From IMG/VR virus record IMGVR_UViG_3300044611_000135, positions 1 to 38,778 of that record: DNA of 38,778 nt; one strand, written 5' to 3'. The position numbers and the translations under genes are program-made. The notes beneath the pieces were generated by a model, which worked only from the letters and a program-made list of their open reading frames with translations, made no database searches and was not told the origin of the DNA. Of this stretch, positions 1 through 7,283 are shown in pieces. Within the stretch, counting starts at the first letter, position 1. Each line of letters starts with the position of its first letter. This stretch comes from a virus.

Positions 1-163
1 CCCATCAGTAGGTATTCCAGGTGCCAACAATTGGAAACCCTACTATACAAAAATATTAGATGACTTTGAAGTAGTTATAGTCTTAGCAGACGGTGATGCT
101 CCAGGGCTAGAGTTCGGCAAAAAGATTAGCCGAGAACTAAACAATGTAAATATAGTTCAGATG
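1..163. repeat. Terminal overlap, left copy (contig closes into a circle)
   Basis: These 163 bases recur at 38616-38778 in the same orientation. The only differences are at 22 (t/c), 25 (c/t) and 37 (a/g). All three fall on third codon positions of the Toprim reading frame and are silent (Gly, Ala, Lys). The copies lie inside one gene that reads across the junction, so this is best read as assembly overlap of a circular or circularly permuted genome. A true short direct terminal repeat cannot be excluded. The silent differences suggest the two ends came from co-occurring strain variants. Confidence 0.93.
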
Positions 164-250
164 CCAGAAGGACACGATGTAAACAGCATTGTGATACAGG
201 AAGGAGTACAGTTTTTAGATGACAAAATCAGAAAATGTTTGGGAGAGTAA
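2..250 (+). CDS. DNA primase Toprim subunit, C-terminal part (continues from window end)
   Basis: Open from base 2 to the stop at 248-250. This is the 3' end of the gene that starts at GTG 38236 and runs off the window end; joined across the overlap it is 209 residues. This part carries the second Toprim motif, VIVLADGDAPG, whose DxD-type acidic pair binds Mg2+ in DnaG-type primases. The first Toprim glutamate (TEGEID) lies in the other fragment. The 3' end overlaps the next gene by about 30 bases. The role, primer synthesis for phage replication, follows from the family. Confidence 0.85.
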   Translation, partial: PSVGIPGANNWKPYYTKILDDFEVVIVLADGDAPGLEFGKKISRELNNVNIVQMPEGHDVNSIVIQEGVQFLDDKIRKCLGE

Positions 251-539
251 AGGGGATATGGATAAAGTCTGGGATTATATAAAAGAAAATCCACGACTTA
301 TCGGGCTACCACTCTCAGAGCGCAGAGGCATAGATTTACTATCAGCACTTAAAGACATATATGAAACCAATAAGATTAATACAGATGCTGCTCAGGTACT
401 ATTAACACTACTAGCAAATGTTCTAGTCGCAGCATCACAAGGTGATGGCGAAGAAGTTATAGAAGAAGTGTTAGTCCAAGATGCTATGCTTCAGTTTGAG
501 TCCAAGATAAAGGAGATATTAAATGAAGGACATCAATAA
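219..539 (+). CDS. Hypothetical protein, 106 aa, helical and acidic
   Basis: I do not recognise this family. The ORF overlaps the end of the Toprim gene and the start of the next gene, as expected in a translationally coupled phage operon. The first ATG (219) has only a distant purine stretch upstream. An in-frame ATG at 258 follows AAGGGG closely and would give a 93-residue protein starting MDKVWDYIKE, so the start is uncertain. The sequence looks helical throughout, with an acidic second half (EEVIEEVL) and no membrane segment or cysteine motif. Its place between primase and a nucleotide-metabolism gene suggests an accessory replication role, which is inference only. Confidence 0.7.
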   Translation: MTKSENVWESKGDMDKVWDYIKENPRLIGLPLSERRGIDLLSALKDIYETNKINTDAAQVLLTLLANVLVAASQGDGEEVIEEVLVQDAMLQFESKIKEILNEGHQ

Positions 540-837
540 TCTAGATGAAATACTTACAGACCTAAAAATAGTTATGGTTCAGAAACATCAAGACTACGGT
601 CCATACAACATAGCCCACGCTCCAGGCGGTGCTATGAATGGACTATTAGTTCGTATGCACGACAAAATGGAACGCTTACAAAATTTGTTTTATGAAAGAA
701 ACAACACGCCGAACTATGAACCTATAGAGGATACGCTGAAAGACTTAGCAAACTATGCCATAATAGGACTATTGGTACAAAGAGGTCAATGGAAGGGCGT
801 TAACGAAAACCGTGATAGTTCACCTAACGAAGGATGA
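523..837 (+). CDS. Nucleotide-modification-associated domain protein (DUF1599/Nmad1-like)
   Basis: The 104-residue protein has the layout of the DUF1599/Nmad1 family, which is all-alpha and MazG-like. A QKHQDYGPYNIA segment near residues 20-31 matches the family's K..DYG motif. It is followed by a Gly-rich turn and then R.HDKMERLQNL (about 45-55) and the acidic EDTLKDLANYAIIGLL (about 68-83). In all-alpha NTP pyrophosphohydrolase relatives such acidic residues bind metal. Phage members are thought to act on nucleotides, often near base-modification genes, but no glycosylase or hydroxymethylase is visible here. It overlaps both neighbours by a few bases. Family call is fairly sure, activity is not. 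Confidence 0.75.
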   Translation: MKDINNLDEILTDLKIVMVQKHQDYGPYNIAHAPGGAMNGLLVRMHDKMERLQNLFYERNNTPNYEPIEDTLKDLANYAIIGLLVQRGQWKGVNENRDSSPNEG

Positions 838-1285
838 AGTTAGGGTCTGCACTTTATTAGCCGTAGAAAGATGGCTAACTAAGTTTGGCTCAGTTGATAG
901 ACCTAACTATGCAATGGGTAAAAAAACTGGCGCACTTGAGCCAGAAATAAATGCAAACATCAGAGCCAATGTAGCCGAATGGGCAGTGGCAAAGGCATAC
1001 AACCTTCAATGGTCTGTGCCTTGGTATCCTAATGAATTACACAAGGATAGAAAAGATATACCTGATGTTGGCAATGTTGAGATTAGAACTGTTAGAACCC
1101 GTGACTCTATACCTTTCTGGAAAAAAGATATAAACAAAACAATCTTTGGTGTTAAAGTTTTAGATGAAGAATATTATTCATCTGTCCAGATTTATGGCAG
1201 TTTCAATGCTAATGATTATATGAAGGCTGAATATACTGATACTCAAATAGATGGCTGGAGGGTTCCTGTTTCGGAAATAAAATGA
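812..1285 (+). CDS. Putative PD-(D/E)XK-type nuclease, 157 aa
   Basis: Starts at GTG 812, inside the 3' end of the previous gene, with only a weak upstream purine tract. The layout resembles small phage nucleases of the PD-(D/E)XK superfamily. A helix containing N.AEWAVAKAYN (about residues 52-63) could supply the N-terminal Glu. It is followed by an Asp in DIPDVGN and the strand VEIRTVRTRDS (about 90-100), where E and R/K would form the E-x-K-like metal site. The expected lysine is an arginine, so activity is uncertain. The gene lies just upstream of the sigma-like gene and shares its stop/start overlap. It could help degrade host DNA or process phage DNA. Confidence 0.6.
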   Translation: MIVHLTKDEVRVCTLLAVERWLTKFGSVDRPNYAMGKKTGALEPEINANIRANVAEWAVAKAYNLQWSVPWYPNELHKDRKDIPDVGNVEIRTVRTRDSIPFWKKDINKTIFGVKVLDEEYYSSVQIYGSFNANDYMKAEYTDTQIDGWRVPVSEIK

Positions 1286-1923
1286 ACGATTACATAGACA
1301 AGTATGATTTATTAGTTGCATCCCTAGCAACTGAATACCATAGAAAATATCCTATGGTTGAGACGCTAGATATCCAACAGATACTATGGCTATGGTTTGT
1401 TACCCATCCATTAAAGTATAAAGAATGGTCTGAGTTAGAACAAAAAGATAGAGACAAGTTAATAGCAAAGTCTTTAAGAAATGCAGCAATCAAGTATTGT
1501 GAAAAAGAAAAAGCCAAGACTGTTGGCTATGAACTAATAGATATTTATTATTATGATGCCTCTGTGATAGAGGTATTTCTGCCTTCTATTATTGCAGAAT
1601 CTTATGAGATACCCACAAAAATAAAAGACTTAAACTTTAAAGCAAGTAAAACAGAATCAGTTACAGATGGTAACAACTGGCTAGTTTTACGGTCAGATAT
1701 AGCCAACGCATTTTACAAACTAACAGAGGCTAAACAAAACATTCTCAGAACTAGATTTAGCACAGACAATAGTGAATGGAACCTTATAGCAAAGGACCTA
1801 AACACCACAGTTGATGGTGCAAGAATGAAAGTTCAACGTGCTATTAATTCTTTAATAAGAAATTTGGGCGGATGGAGAACTTACTCTGATGAAGATGTAC
1901 AGCAGGCTAAAGAAGATGAGTGA
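1282..1923 (+). CDS. Sigma-70-family-like transcription factor
   Basis: The 213-residue protein has two regions typical of small sigma factors. Residues about 6-75 (LLVASLATEYHRKYP...LDIQQILWLWFV...AKSLRNAAIKYC) look like the helical region 2 that binds core polymerase and the -10 element. Residues about 145-196 (LTEAKQNILRTRF...WNLIAKDLNTTVDGARMKVQRAINSLI) look like the region 4 helix-turn-helix that reads -35 boxes. The linker of about 70 residues is poorly conserved. ATG 1282 overlaps the previous stop. As the only recognisable transcription factor here it is the natural candidate for switching host polymerase to the late block. An HTH regulator that does not bind core is the alternative. 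Confidence 0.72.
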   Translation: MNDYIDKYDLLVASLATEYHRKYPMVETLDIQQILWLWFVTHPLKYKEWSELEQKDRDKLIAKSLRNAAIKYCEKEKAKTVGYELIDIYYYDASVIEVFLPSIIAESYEIPTKIKDLNFKASKTESVTDGNNWLVLRSDIANAFYKLTEAKQNILRTRFSTDNSEWNLIAKDLNTTVDGARMKVQRAINSLIRNLGGWRTYSDEDVQQAKEDE

Positions 1924-2152
1924 GGAAAGCAAAGACATTCGGGAATTGTTTAGCCGAATTGATTACAGTAAAGCAATGGATTTAAGAGAGACTCCCATTG
2001 GTGATATCTGTGTATGTGGCTGTGAAGTTTTTGTAATGCTGGGTGGATTTGTAGATGGAGAAGTTGCTTTTTATTTTCTGGATGGAGAGTGTGCTAGTTG
2101 TGGCAGTATGGTTACTCTGCCCACACCGAAGGATTATGATGCCGACTTATGA
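1916..2152 (+). CDS. Small zinc-finger-like protein, 78 aa
   Basis: The chosen ATG at 1916 overlaps the sigma-like stop. In-frame ATGs at 1889 and 1895 would add up to nine basic residues, so the start is not certain. A CVCGCE cluster is followed about 30 residues later by CASCGS, the spacing of a zinc ribbon. The remainder is acidic and short. No family name comes to mind. It belongs to a series of zinc microproteins scattered through the early operon. DNA, RNA or host-protein binding is plausible but not shown. Confidence 0.7.
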   Translation: MSEESKDIRELFSRIDYSKAMDLRETPIGDICVCGCEVFVMLGGFVDGEVAFYFLDGECASCGSMVTLPTPKDYDADL

Positions 2153-2300
2153 ATTTAAATGTAATCAATGTGCTACACTTATAGAAACAAATACTAGGGA
2201 TTTACCAACCTGTAATCTCTGTGGAGAGATAATGATTAGGTTGTACTCATCAACACCAGTACACTTTAAAGGAACTGGTTTCTACAAGACGGGTGGTTAA
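2139..2300 (+). CDS. FmdB-type zinc ribbon protein, 53 aa
   Basis: Starts MPTYEFKCNQC, the usual N-terminus of the FmdB/CxxC_CxxC_SSSS putative regulatory family, and continues with CNLC about 16 residues later, giving the four zinc ligands. The C-terminus reads STPVHFKGTGFYKTG, also typical of the family. The second of two tandem ATGs (2139) is chosen because GAAGGA at 2128-2133 is well placed for it and the family starts MP.Y. The gene overlaps the end of the preceding gene. Function in the family is poorly known, and a regulatory or zinc-binding role is inferred. Confidence 0.85.
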   Translation: MPTYEFKCNQCATLIETNTRDLPTCNLCGEIMIRLYSSTPVHFKGTGFYKTGG

Positions 2301-2759
2301 ATGCTAGAACCTATACGCCAGGTAAATGCTGACGGTAAACGAGAAAAAATAGCAGCAGGTGCTTTAGAAAGTTACTTTCAAGGTTGGAAGTTATATCCAA
2401 CTCCACGCTTTTACTTTTCAGATTTTCATATCTGTTTACAATGGGGCAACGGTAGAGAGAATTACATAGGCGACTTAGAAGTTAAGTGGCTTAAAACAGA
2501 TAGCAGCAAGCCAGCCATCTTTCCATTTAATAAACTACAACAGATGATGATAGCCCCACCATATACAGATAACGAACATTCATATCATCGCATTTGTTTT
2601 AGATATTCAGATGGCATCAGTGTCATACCAGCCAGATTATTAGCAGGAACAGAACCAGTATTTCATACAAGATGGGATACTAAAGAAAGAGATTTAGTAG
2701 TATATTATAATGCTCACGATTATCCAGAGTATTGGCACAATCTACTAATAAATGAATAG
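2301..2759 (+). CDS. Hypothetical protein, possible PD-(D/E)XK-like fold, 152 aa
   Basis: The last gene of the early operon; its ATG follows the FmdB stop directly, with GGGTGG upstream. The segment YFSDFHICLQWGNG followed by IGDLEVKWLKTD (about residues 58-69) has a D-x-E-V-K arrangement like the metal site of PD-(D/E)XK nucleases. I see no clear further catalytic motif, so this is a weak structural guess. The C-terminal half is rich in aromatic residues (HSYHRICFRYSD, YYNAHDYPEYWHN). No membrane segment is seen. Three tandem hairpins follow it immediately. Confidence 0.65.
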   Translation: MLEPIRQVNADGKREKIAAGALESYFQGWKLYPTPRFYFSDFHICLQWGNGRENYIGDLEVKWLKTDSSKPAIFPFNKLQQMMIAPPYTDNEHSYHRICFRYSDGISVIPARLLAGTEPVFHTRWDTKERDLVVYYNAHDYPEYWHNLLINE

Positions 2760-2760
2760 T

Positions 2761-2813
2761 CTGTTAGTCAGGGAAAACTAACAGATATCTATTAGCAGGG
2801 GAAACTAATAGAT
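2761..2813 (+). other. Two tandem perfect hairpins with the same loop motif
   Basis: CTGTTAGT (2761-2768) pairs with ACTAACAG (2777-2784) around the loop CAGGGAAA. ATCTATTAG (2787-2795) pairs with CTAATAGAT (2805-2813) around CAGGGGAAA. The near-identical loops on different stems look like protein-binding RNA hairpins or a duplicated cis element. They lie right after the last early gene and directly before a terminator-like stem. Confidence 0.75.
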
Positions 2814-2860
2814 GGGGTAGAGGTAAATCAAAAGTTTGCTTCTACCCCTTAAAATTTTTA
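2814..2860 (+). terminator. Intrinsic terminator of the early operon
   Basis: GGGGTAGAGGTAAAT (2814-2828) pairs with GTTTGCTTCTACCCC (2834-2848) through 15 bp including G-U pairs, with the five-base loop CAAAA. It is followed by TTAAAATTTTTAT, an interrupted T-rich tail. It follows the last plus-strand gene and faces the minus-strand terminator at 2896-2940, as expected where convergent operons meet. Confidence 0.75.
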
Positions 2861-2895
2861 TACCGTGGGTCTATGTTTGGAAGTGCACAAGCAAC

Positions 2896-2940
2896 AAAAA
2901 AGAACCCCCGTCCCTAGTATTACTACTAGTTCAGGGGGTT
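2896..2940 (-). terminator. Intrinsic terminator of the late operon
   Basis: Read on the minus strand, AACCCCC and GGGGGTT arms (plus-strand 2934-2940 and 2903-2909) enclose an inner CTAGTA/TACTAG stem. They are followed by a T-run, the complement of the six A residues at 2896-2901. It lies about 40 bases after the holin stop. A smaller TGGGC/GCCCA hairpin (2953-2969) lies between. Confidence 0.85.
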
Positions 2941-2980
2941 TAAGGTCTGTAATGGGCGTTTAAAGCCCAATTAGGGGCAT

Positions 2981-3193
2981 CTACTTAGAGCCTAGACCAT
3001 ATTCTTTTTCAGTCTTATCAGCCCATTTAGCCAATGGTGCCGCTAAAGAACCAATCAAAATTGCTTGTTCAGGTGCTAGGTCAGCAGCAAGTGCCAATCC
3101 CATAGTGATTGCTGAGGCTAGTACTGCACGAAGATAAGACTTAACTGCTGCCTTAGTCTTTTTGCTCTTTAATCTTGCGATTAAATCTTTCAT
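2981..3193 (-). CDS. Putative holin, 70 aa
   Basis: The start is ATG at 3193, overlapping the endolysin stop as TAATG, with GGAGAAG just upstream. A longer ORF back to 3274 would sit inside the endolysin and is unlikely. After a basic N-terminus (MKDLIARLKSKKTK) come two hydrophobic stretches, AVLASAITMGLALAA and QAILIGSLAAPLAKW, split by a short polar turn. A charged tail, KTEKEYGLGSK, follows. That two-segment pattern and the position next to the endolysin fit a holin that times lysis by opening the cytoplasmic membrane. It is the final late gene. Family assignment is by layout only. Confidence 0.7.
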   Translation of the reverse strand: MKDLIARLKSKKTKAAVKSYLRAVLASAITMGLALAADLAPEQAILIGSLAAPLAKWADKTEKEYGLGSK

Positions 3194-3639
3194 TACTTCT
3201 CCTTCTTTGGTAGTGGCTTTACTGATGCTACCACCTTGTTGAGTGTTTTTGCTTTTCCCATCCAGCCAAACCACGGTGATGTATCATCACCACAATTATC
3301 TTTGATGGAAATATGTAAATGTTTATTATGCTGGTTGACTCCAGTGTATTTAGTTTCACCATTCTTGGCTGACCAAATCTTACCAGTAAATATTAAATAC
3401 TTAACTCGTTTATCTTCTTTTAATTTTTCATAGATTTCAAAACAATCTATACCATTTTTAGGGTCGTGAGTTAAATCGGCTGCGTATCCCGTGTTATGGT
3501 CTGAGGTCGGACTCTGTTTTAGGTGGGCAGCAGATGGTAGAAGACCATCGCTTGCTTTCTTGCGCTTCGGTCTTAACGCCGTCGCTTGGCGCAGCACAGC
3601 AATCGCAGCAGGTGTGGCTCTCTTGACAACAGTTTTCAT
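3193..3639 (-). CDS. Endolysin, M15-family peptidase
   Basis: The 148-residue protein has the zinc site of the VanY/M15 family of D,D- or L,D-peptidases. SDHNTGYAADL (about residues 46-56) supplies His48 and Asp55, and HLHIS (about 107-111) supplies the second histidine. Such enzymes cut peptide cross-links of peptidoglycan. The N-terminus is basic (LRPKRKK) and there is no signal peptide, consistent with holin-dependent release. Its ATG directly follows the stop of the membrane protein gene, with GAGGAAA in the overlap acting as ribosome site. The basic C-terminal tail (KPLPKKEK) may bind the wall. No separate wall-binding domain is visible. Confidence 0.85.
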   Translation of the reverse strand: MKTVVKRATPAAIAVLRQATALRPKRKKASDGLLPSAAHLKQSPTSDHNTGYAADLTHDPKNGIDCFEIYEKLKEDKRVKYLIFTGKIWSAKNGETKYTGVNQHNKHLHISIKDNCGDDTSPWFGWMGKAKTLNKVVASVKPLPKKEK

Positions 3640-3843
3640 TCATTTCCTCAACGCTTCCTTAACCAAATCTGTAAGTAACTCTACTTTTTCCTCTAACAAA
3701 TTAATTTTATCTTTTAAACTGGACCCACCATTGGGCTTTAATTCAGATAGATAATATTTAACTAAGTGTCTTACTGCTATTGCTAATGTGCCAGCAAGAG
3801 TACTTACGGCTACTGCAAATGTAGCCCAATCAATAGGTGTCAT
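3640..3843 (-). CDS. Small membrane protein of the lysis cassette, 67 aa
   Basis: One N-terminal membrane segment (about residues 5-25, WATFAVAVSTLAGTLAIAVRHLV) is followed by a short Gly/Pro linker and a C-terminal amphipathic helix (LKDKINLLEEKVELLTDLVKEAL) that looks like a coiled coil. It sits immediately upstream of the endolysin, with AAGGACC before its ATG. It could be a second holin, an antiholin or a membrane anchor. The sequence does not decide among them. Confidence 0.65.
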   Translation of the reverse strand: MTPIDWATFAVAVSTLAGTLAIAVRHLVKYYLSELKPNGGSSLKDKINLLEEKVELLTDLVKEALRK

Positions 3844-3844
3844 T

Positions 3845-6049
3845 TTATACGGTCCTTATTATTATATCCAGTATTCCACCATAGCCAGAAAATCCTCTGT
3901 CTGGTGGAGTTTGACGAGTGAAAGTTATTTGTTCAATTACAACCTGTCGTGATTCTCCAGTTTGTAAATCCTGCCAAGTTACTATGTCACCATTTTGTTC
4001 AATGGTTTCTAGTTGTGCAATACGGTCTTTTGCCCGACCATCATAGCCAACCATTACATTATACTTGTCTGTCTCAACATCATAACAAAAGACAGGAAAC
4101 TTAATTACTCGCTGACGCGGTGTAGCAATAGTAGCCTTTGCTTGATAACCTTTAAATATAGGACCTAAACTATTTGTAGTTCCATCTCTAAAAAGAATAA
4201 ATTTATATCCAAGATATTCTTGGCTACCAGTTGGTTGAGTAGTTGTTACCTCAACTGGACCAACAGAAGCATCATATGTAACTATGTCATACTCTGTGCC
4301 ATCTGCATCTACAGTTTCTAATGTCATAGAACCGTAGGTAAACTCACCTCTACCTATAAGACGTTTAAAGTTTTTAGGCTCAAGAGTATTGTATCTAATG
4401 TAACCAGTTTGAATATATCCATCCGTCATTAACGTACTATTTGACTCAATATTAATTGTGCCAGTTTCATTTACTAATGCTGTGGCTGATGTAACTGCTG
4501 TAGAGGCTACATTAGTTGCTGCTTTAGTATAACTAAATGTTGTAGTTGTGGCTGATGTAATTGAATATTGACCATTAAATGTAGTATCAACACCTTCTAC
4601 CCAAATGCTATCTCCAGTAGTTAATCCGTGTGCTGTTGCTGTAGTTAAAGTTGCAACATTAGATGTTAATTGTTTATTTGTAATCGTGCCACGATTTAAT
4701 GCTGTTGTAGCAAATACTAATCTGTCTGTTTCTCCAGCAAAAGCACAAGCAGTTGTATTATATCCAGTAACACCATTGTCTAACCATAAATCATTTGCAT
4801 AAGCAAATCTTAAACCACCTAAATCATTACCTAAATCTATACGGATAACTCCTGCTTCACCTGCTACACCAGTAGCACACCAAGCAAATCTATCTCTAAA
4901 TGCAAAGTCATAACAAGGTTGGTCAGTTTCAACCATAAGTGGTCCATAAAGAATAGAACCATTATCATCTACAGTTGCAACACGAATACCTTTGCTAGTG
5001 CCTATCAACATATAACCAAGATAATAAGCAATCTTATATATTTTTTCTCCTGCTGGCATTTCTGCTGCTGTAATAGCAGTAGTTAATGATGGCATTGAAC
5101 CCGTACTAGCAGTTAAAACAAACTTATAAATACTAGATTGTATACCAGAAAAACCTGCTACATATATAGCAGTACCAGATGCTGTAATACTTGTAAATAT
5201 ATGGTCATCATCACTATGTGTATATACAGCAGTAGGTGCGCTACTAGCAGTAGTTGAAAATTCATATATCTTATTGTTAGCACCCATAACAATACGGTCT
5301 TTAATATATTCCATAGTTGCATTAGTTACAGTAATACCATTAATAGTAAACATAACAGTTGCTGATGTATTTGCATCAGCAGTTAATGCTTTTTTATTTA
5401 CTTCTAATTTACCAGATGGACCAGTGTCATTGGTTACCCAAAAAGCAGTAGTGCCATCATCGCAAATAGCAAATACTTTATCATCAGTACCAGCGTTATA
5501 ATCAATAAAATCAGTTAATGTTCCATCAGCAGCAATTTTATCTACATCATAACCATCTAATAATAAAACACCATCAGTGTTAGACCACTTTATACTACGA
5601 GCACTTTGAAATGCCCTACCATTATCATCAAGAGGATGAGTTGTATAGTGTGCATTACTAGTATTTTTTAATAAAGTTACTTCACCTTTGTTCCAGACAT
5701 TAACGCCACGACTATCTTTAAACTGATAAGTACTTTCACCAGCAATTAAAGCAGGGTCATAAAAAGTAATGCCAGCCCCATCGTGAAATGAAGACTGGCT
5801 TCTTATCCACCACCCAGTTAGAGACTGTTCACCAGGTTCAGTTTGGTTATCAAACTGTTCCTTTCTGTAGGGAGCAGTCTGGCGAATATATGGTCGTTGG
5901 TCAGAGATAGAATATATAAACGGCATACCACCAAGAGCGGTATCATAAGCAATGTCAGTATTTTGCCAAATAGATTGGGTTGCAACAACACCTACATCTA
6001 CGGCTATGGCTCGGGTTGCACGACCTTCGGTAATATCACGACCAGCCAC
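3845..6049 (-). CDS. Large tail protein, nozzle-like (possible beta-propeller), 734 aa
   Basis: Starts at GTG 6049 behind AAGGAGAATAA. The protein is almost wholly beta-rich, with recurring blades such as DKVFAICDDGTTAFWVTNDTG, HIFTSITASGTAIYVAGFSG and YKIAYYLGYMLIGTSKGIRVATVDD, which suggest a propeller over about residues 180-440. A Thr/Ala-rich insert (about 445-530, TTATAHGLTTGDSIWVEGV) looks like an added Ig-like or tail domain. The length is close to that of the T7 nozzle protein. With an adaptor-like gene in the same block and no tape measure, a tail nozzle or hub role is likely. A receptor-binding tail protein is the alternative. Confidence 0.6.
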   Translation of the reverse strand: MAGRDITEGRATRAIAVDVGVVATQSIWQNTDIAYDTALGGMPFIYSISDQRPYIRQTAPYRKEQFDNQTEPGEQSLTGWWIRSQSSFHDGAGITFYDPALIAGESTYQFKDSRGVNVWNKGEVTLLKNTSNAHYTTHPLDDNGRAFQSARSIKWSNTDGVLLLDGYDVDKIAADGTLTDFIDYNAGTDDKVFAICDDGTTAFWVTNDTGPSGKLEVNKKALTADANTSATVMFTINGITVTNATMEYIKDRIVMGANNKIYEFSTTASSAPTAVYTHSDDDHIFTSITASGTAIYVAGFSGIQSSIYKFVLTASTGSMPSLTTAITAAEMPAGEKIYKIAYYLGYMLIGTSKGIRVATVDDNGSILYGPLMVETDQPCYDFAFRDRFAWCATGVAGEAGVIRIDLGNDLGGLRFAYANDLWLDNGVTGYNTTACAFAGETDRLVFATTALNRGTITNKQLTSNVATLTTATAHGLTTGDSIWVEGVDTTFNGQYSITSATTTTFSYTKAATNVASTAVTSATALVNETGTINIESNSTLMTDGYIQTGYIRYNTLEPKNFKRLIGRGEFTYGSMTLETVDADGTEYDIVTYDASVGPVEVTTTQPTGSQEYLGYKFILFRDGTTNSLGPIFKGYQAKATIATPRQRVIKFPVFCYDVETDKYNVMVGYDGRAKDRIAQLETIEQNGDIVTWQDLQTGESRQVVIEQITFTRQTPPDRGFSGYGGILDIIIRTV

Positions 6050-6781
6050 TTATTCTCCTTGCTGTTGTTGTTCCTTTAGTTTTTCTTTTAAATGTTCATT
6101 AGCCCAATACAGTGCATAATAGTCATAGTCAAGACTAAATCGCTTTATATGTTTAACTAACGCTCCTGTATGAGCGTGTAATGGTATGCCAGCCTTTTCC
6201 ATTCTACGAAAAAATATAATATCTTCACCAACAAAATGGTCATCTTGACCATCGCCAGTTTCCATAAACATACCTTTGCCAGGGTGTGCTTCACGCATTT
6301 TAGGCACAATAGATTTATGCATTAATACAAAACCAAACCCAGCGCAATCAACTTTAAGCACTTGATTTTCTGGTAATGGATGATGATATTTAATTTGAAA
6401 TTCATTTACATTATCAAACAAAATAGGAAATGGACGCATTAATGTGCCTTCATTTTCCTTAGATATAAAATAAACACCACTAACAACAGGACGATTAATT
6501 TTATCCGCTGTTTGCCATAATAACTTCATAGCATCTAAATTTAATACTATGTCTGAATCAACCCATAACAACCAGTCTGTTTTAATTTTATCAGCCCAGT
6601 GGTCAAACAATACTTGGCGTTGTCTGCCAATTTGATTGCCTTGAACCCTAAGACTAGTATGAATCATCATACCATTACCTGGTCCAGCAAGAATTGCTGT
6701 AGTTAAACCTTCAGTAAACTTACCATCGGTAGTACCATTATCGCACCAACCAATGGCTACTGTATCATTTTTTCCTATCAT
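6050..6781 (-). CDS. Glycosyltransferase, GT-A fold
   Basis: The 243-residue protein has the pattern of family-2-like GT-A glycosyltransferases. WLLWVDSDIV (about residues 70-79) contains the DxD-type motif that binds metal and nucleotide sugar. Later segments VDCAGFGFVLMHKSI (about 143-157) and GEDIIFFRRMEKAGIPLHAHTG (about 180-201, with the acidic acceptor-side ED) are also typical. It lies within the tail genes, directly before the nozzle-like gene, and GGGGGA precedes its ATG. It may glycosylate a virion protein or alter host surface glycans. The sugar and target are unknown. Confidence 0.8.
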   Translation of the reverse strand: MIGKNDTVAIGWCDNGTTDGKFTEGLTTAILAGPGNGMMIHTSLRVQGNQIGRQRQVLFDHWADKIKTDWLLWVDSDIVLNLDAMKLLWQTADKINRPVVSGVYFISKENEGTLMRPFPILFDNVNEFQIKYHHPLPENQVLKVDCAGFGFVLMHKSIVPKMREAHPGKGMFMETGDGQDDHFVGEDIIFFRRMEKAGIPLHAHTGALVKHIKRFSLDYDYYALYWANEHLKEKLKEQQQQGE

Positions 6782-6797
6782 TGTGTCCCCCTATTTA

Positions 6798-7103
6798 TTA
6801 ATAGACTTCGTAACCTGCTATATGAAATCTGACTGCGGTAGTTGATGCAGAACCAGTAATAGTTTCAGTATTGTAAATAATTTGGTCAGGTGTAATATAT
6901 GTTGTAGTATTAGCAGCAATAGATAAAGCCGATAATAATGGTACAGTAGCCAAATTAATTGTAGCAGTAACTGCAGCAGTATTTGGATTTGTAATTGCAA
7001 TATTAGTTACACATACCGCCATATTTACAGGAGATGTATATAAAGTTGTATTAGAAGTTGCTGCTGCACCTCTAAATAAAGTTAATGATGTATTATCAGC
7101 CAT
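6798..7103 (-). CDS. Small beta-sandwich structural protein, 101 aa
   Basis: Thr/Ala/Ile-rich, with alternating polar and hydrophobic residues, no charge clusters and no membrane segment. The core LYTSPVNMAVCVTNIAITNPNTAAVTATINL has the same layout as AYTVPSATETVISTITVANLG in the 109-aa protein at 9029-9358, so the two look like distant paralogues. Small beta-sandwich proteins of this type occur in tail-gene clusters of uncultured aquatic phages. Decoration, fibre attachment or chaperone roles are possible. The ribosome site is weak. Confidence 0.65.
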   Translation of the reverse strand: MADNTSLTLFRGAAATSNTTLYTSPVNMAVCVTNIAITNPNTAAVTATINLATVPLLSALSIAANTTTYITPDQIIYNTETITGSASTTAVRFHIAGYEVY

Positions 7104-7113
7104 TTAAGTTTCC

Positions 7114-7281
7114 CTACTCTCCTGACGGAGCAATAAATTTACCATCAACATAGGCATATCCTACTGAAGGTACTGTATATTCAATACAGGTAAGACCTGT
7201 AATTTCTTCTGCGATTGCTAGTGATTCTGCTACTATGCAGTTATCAACTATTCCATCTTTGATTGAAGCAAATGTTGCCAT
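7114..7281 (-). CDS. Tail-fibre-assembly-like microprotein, 55 aa
   Basis: This ORF fills the gap between two tail genes and starts at ATG 7281 behind AGGAATATAA. Its sequence begins MATFASIKDGIVDNCIVAES and ends near GYAYVDGKFIAPSGE. The 'IkdGiVdN.Iva' opening and 'G..Yv.GkFiaP' ending match the small proteins often found next to phage tail fibres and annotated as tail assembly or hinge proteins. No membrane segment or cysteine pair is present. Function is inferred from that resemblance. Confidence 0.65.
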   Translation of the reverse strand: MATFASIKDGIVDNCIVAESLAIAEEITGLTCIEYTVPSVGYAYVDGKFIAPSGE

Positions 7282-7283
7282 TA

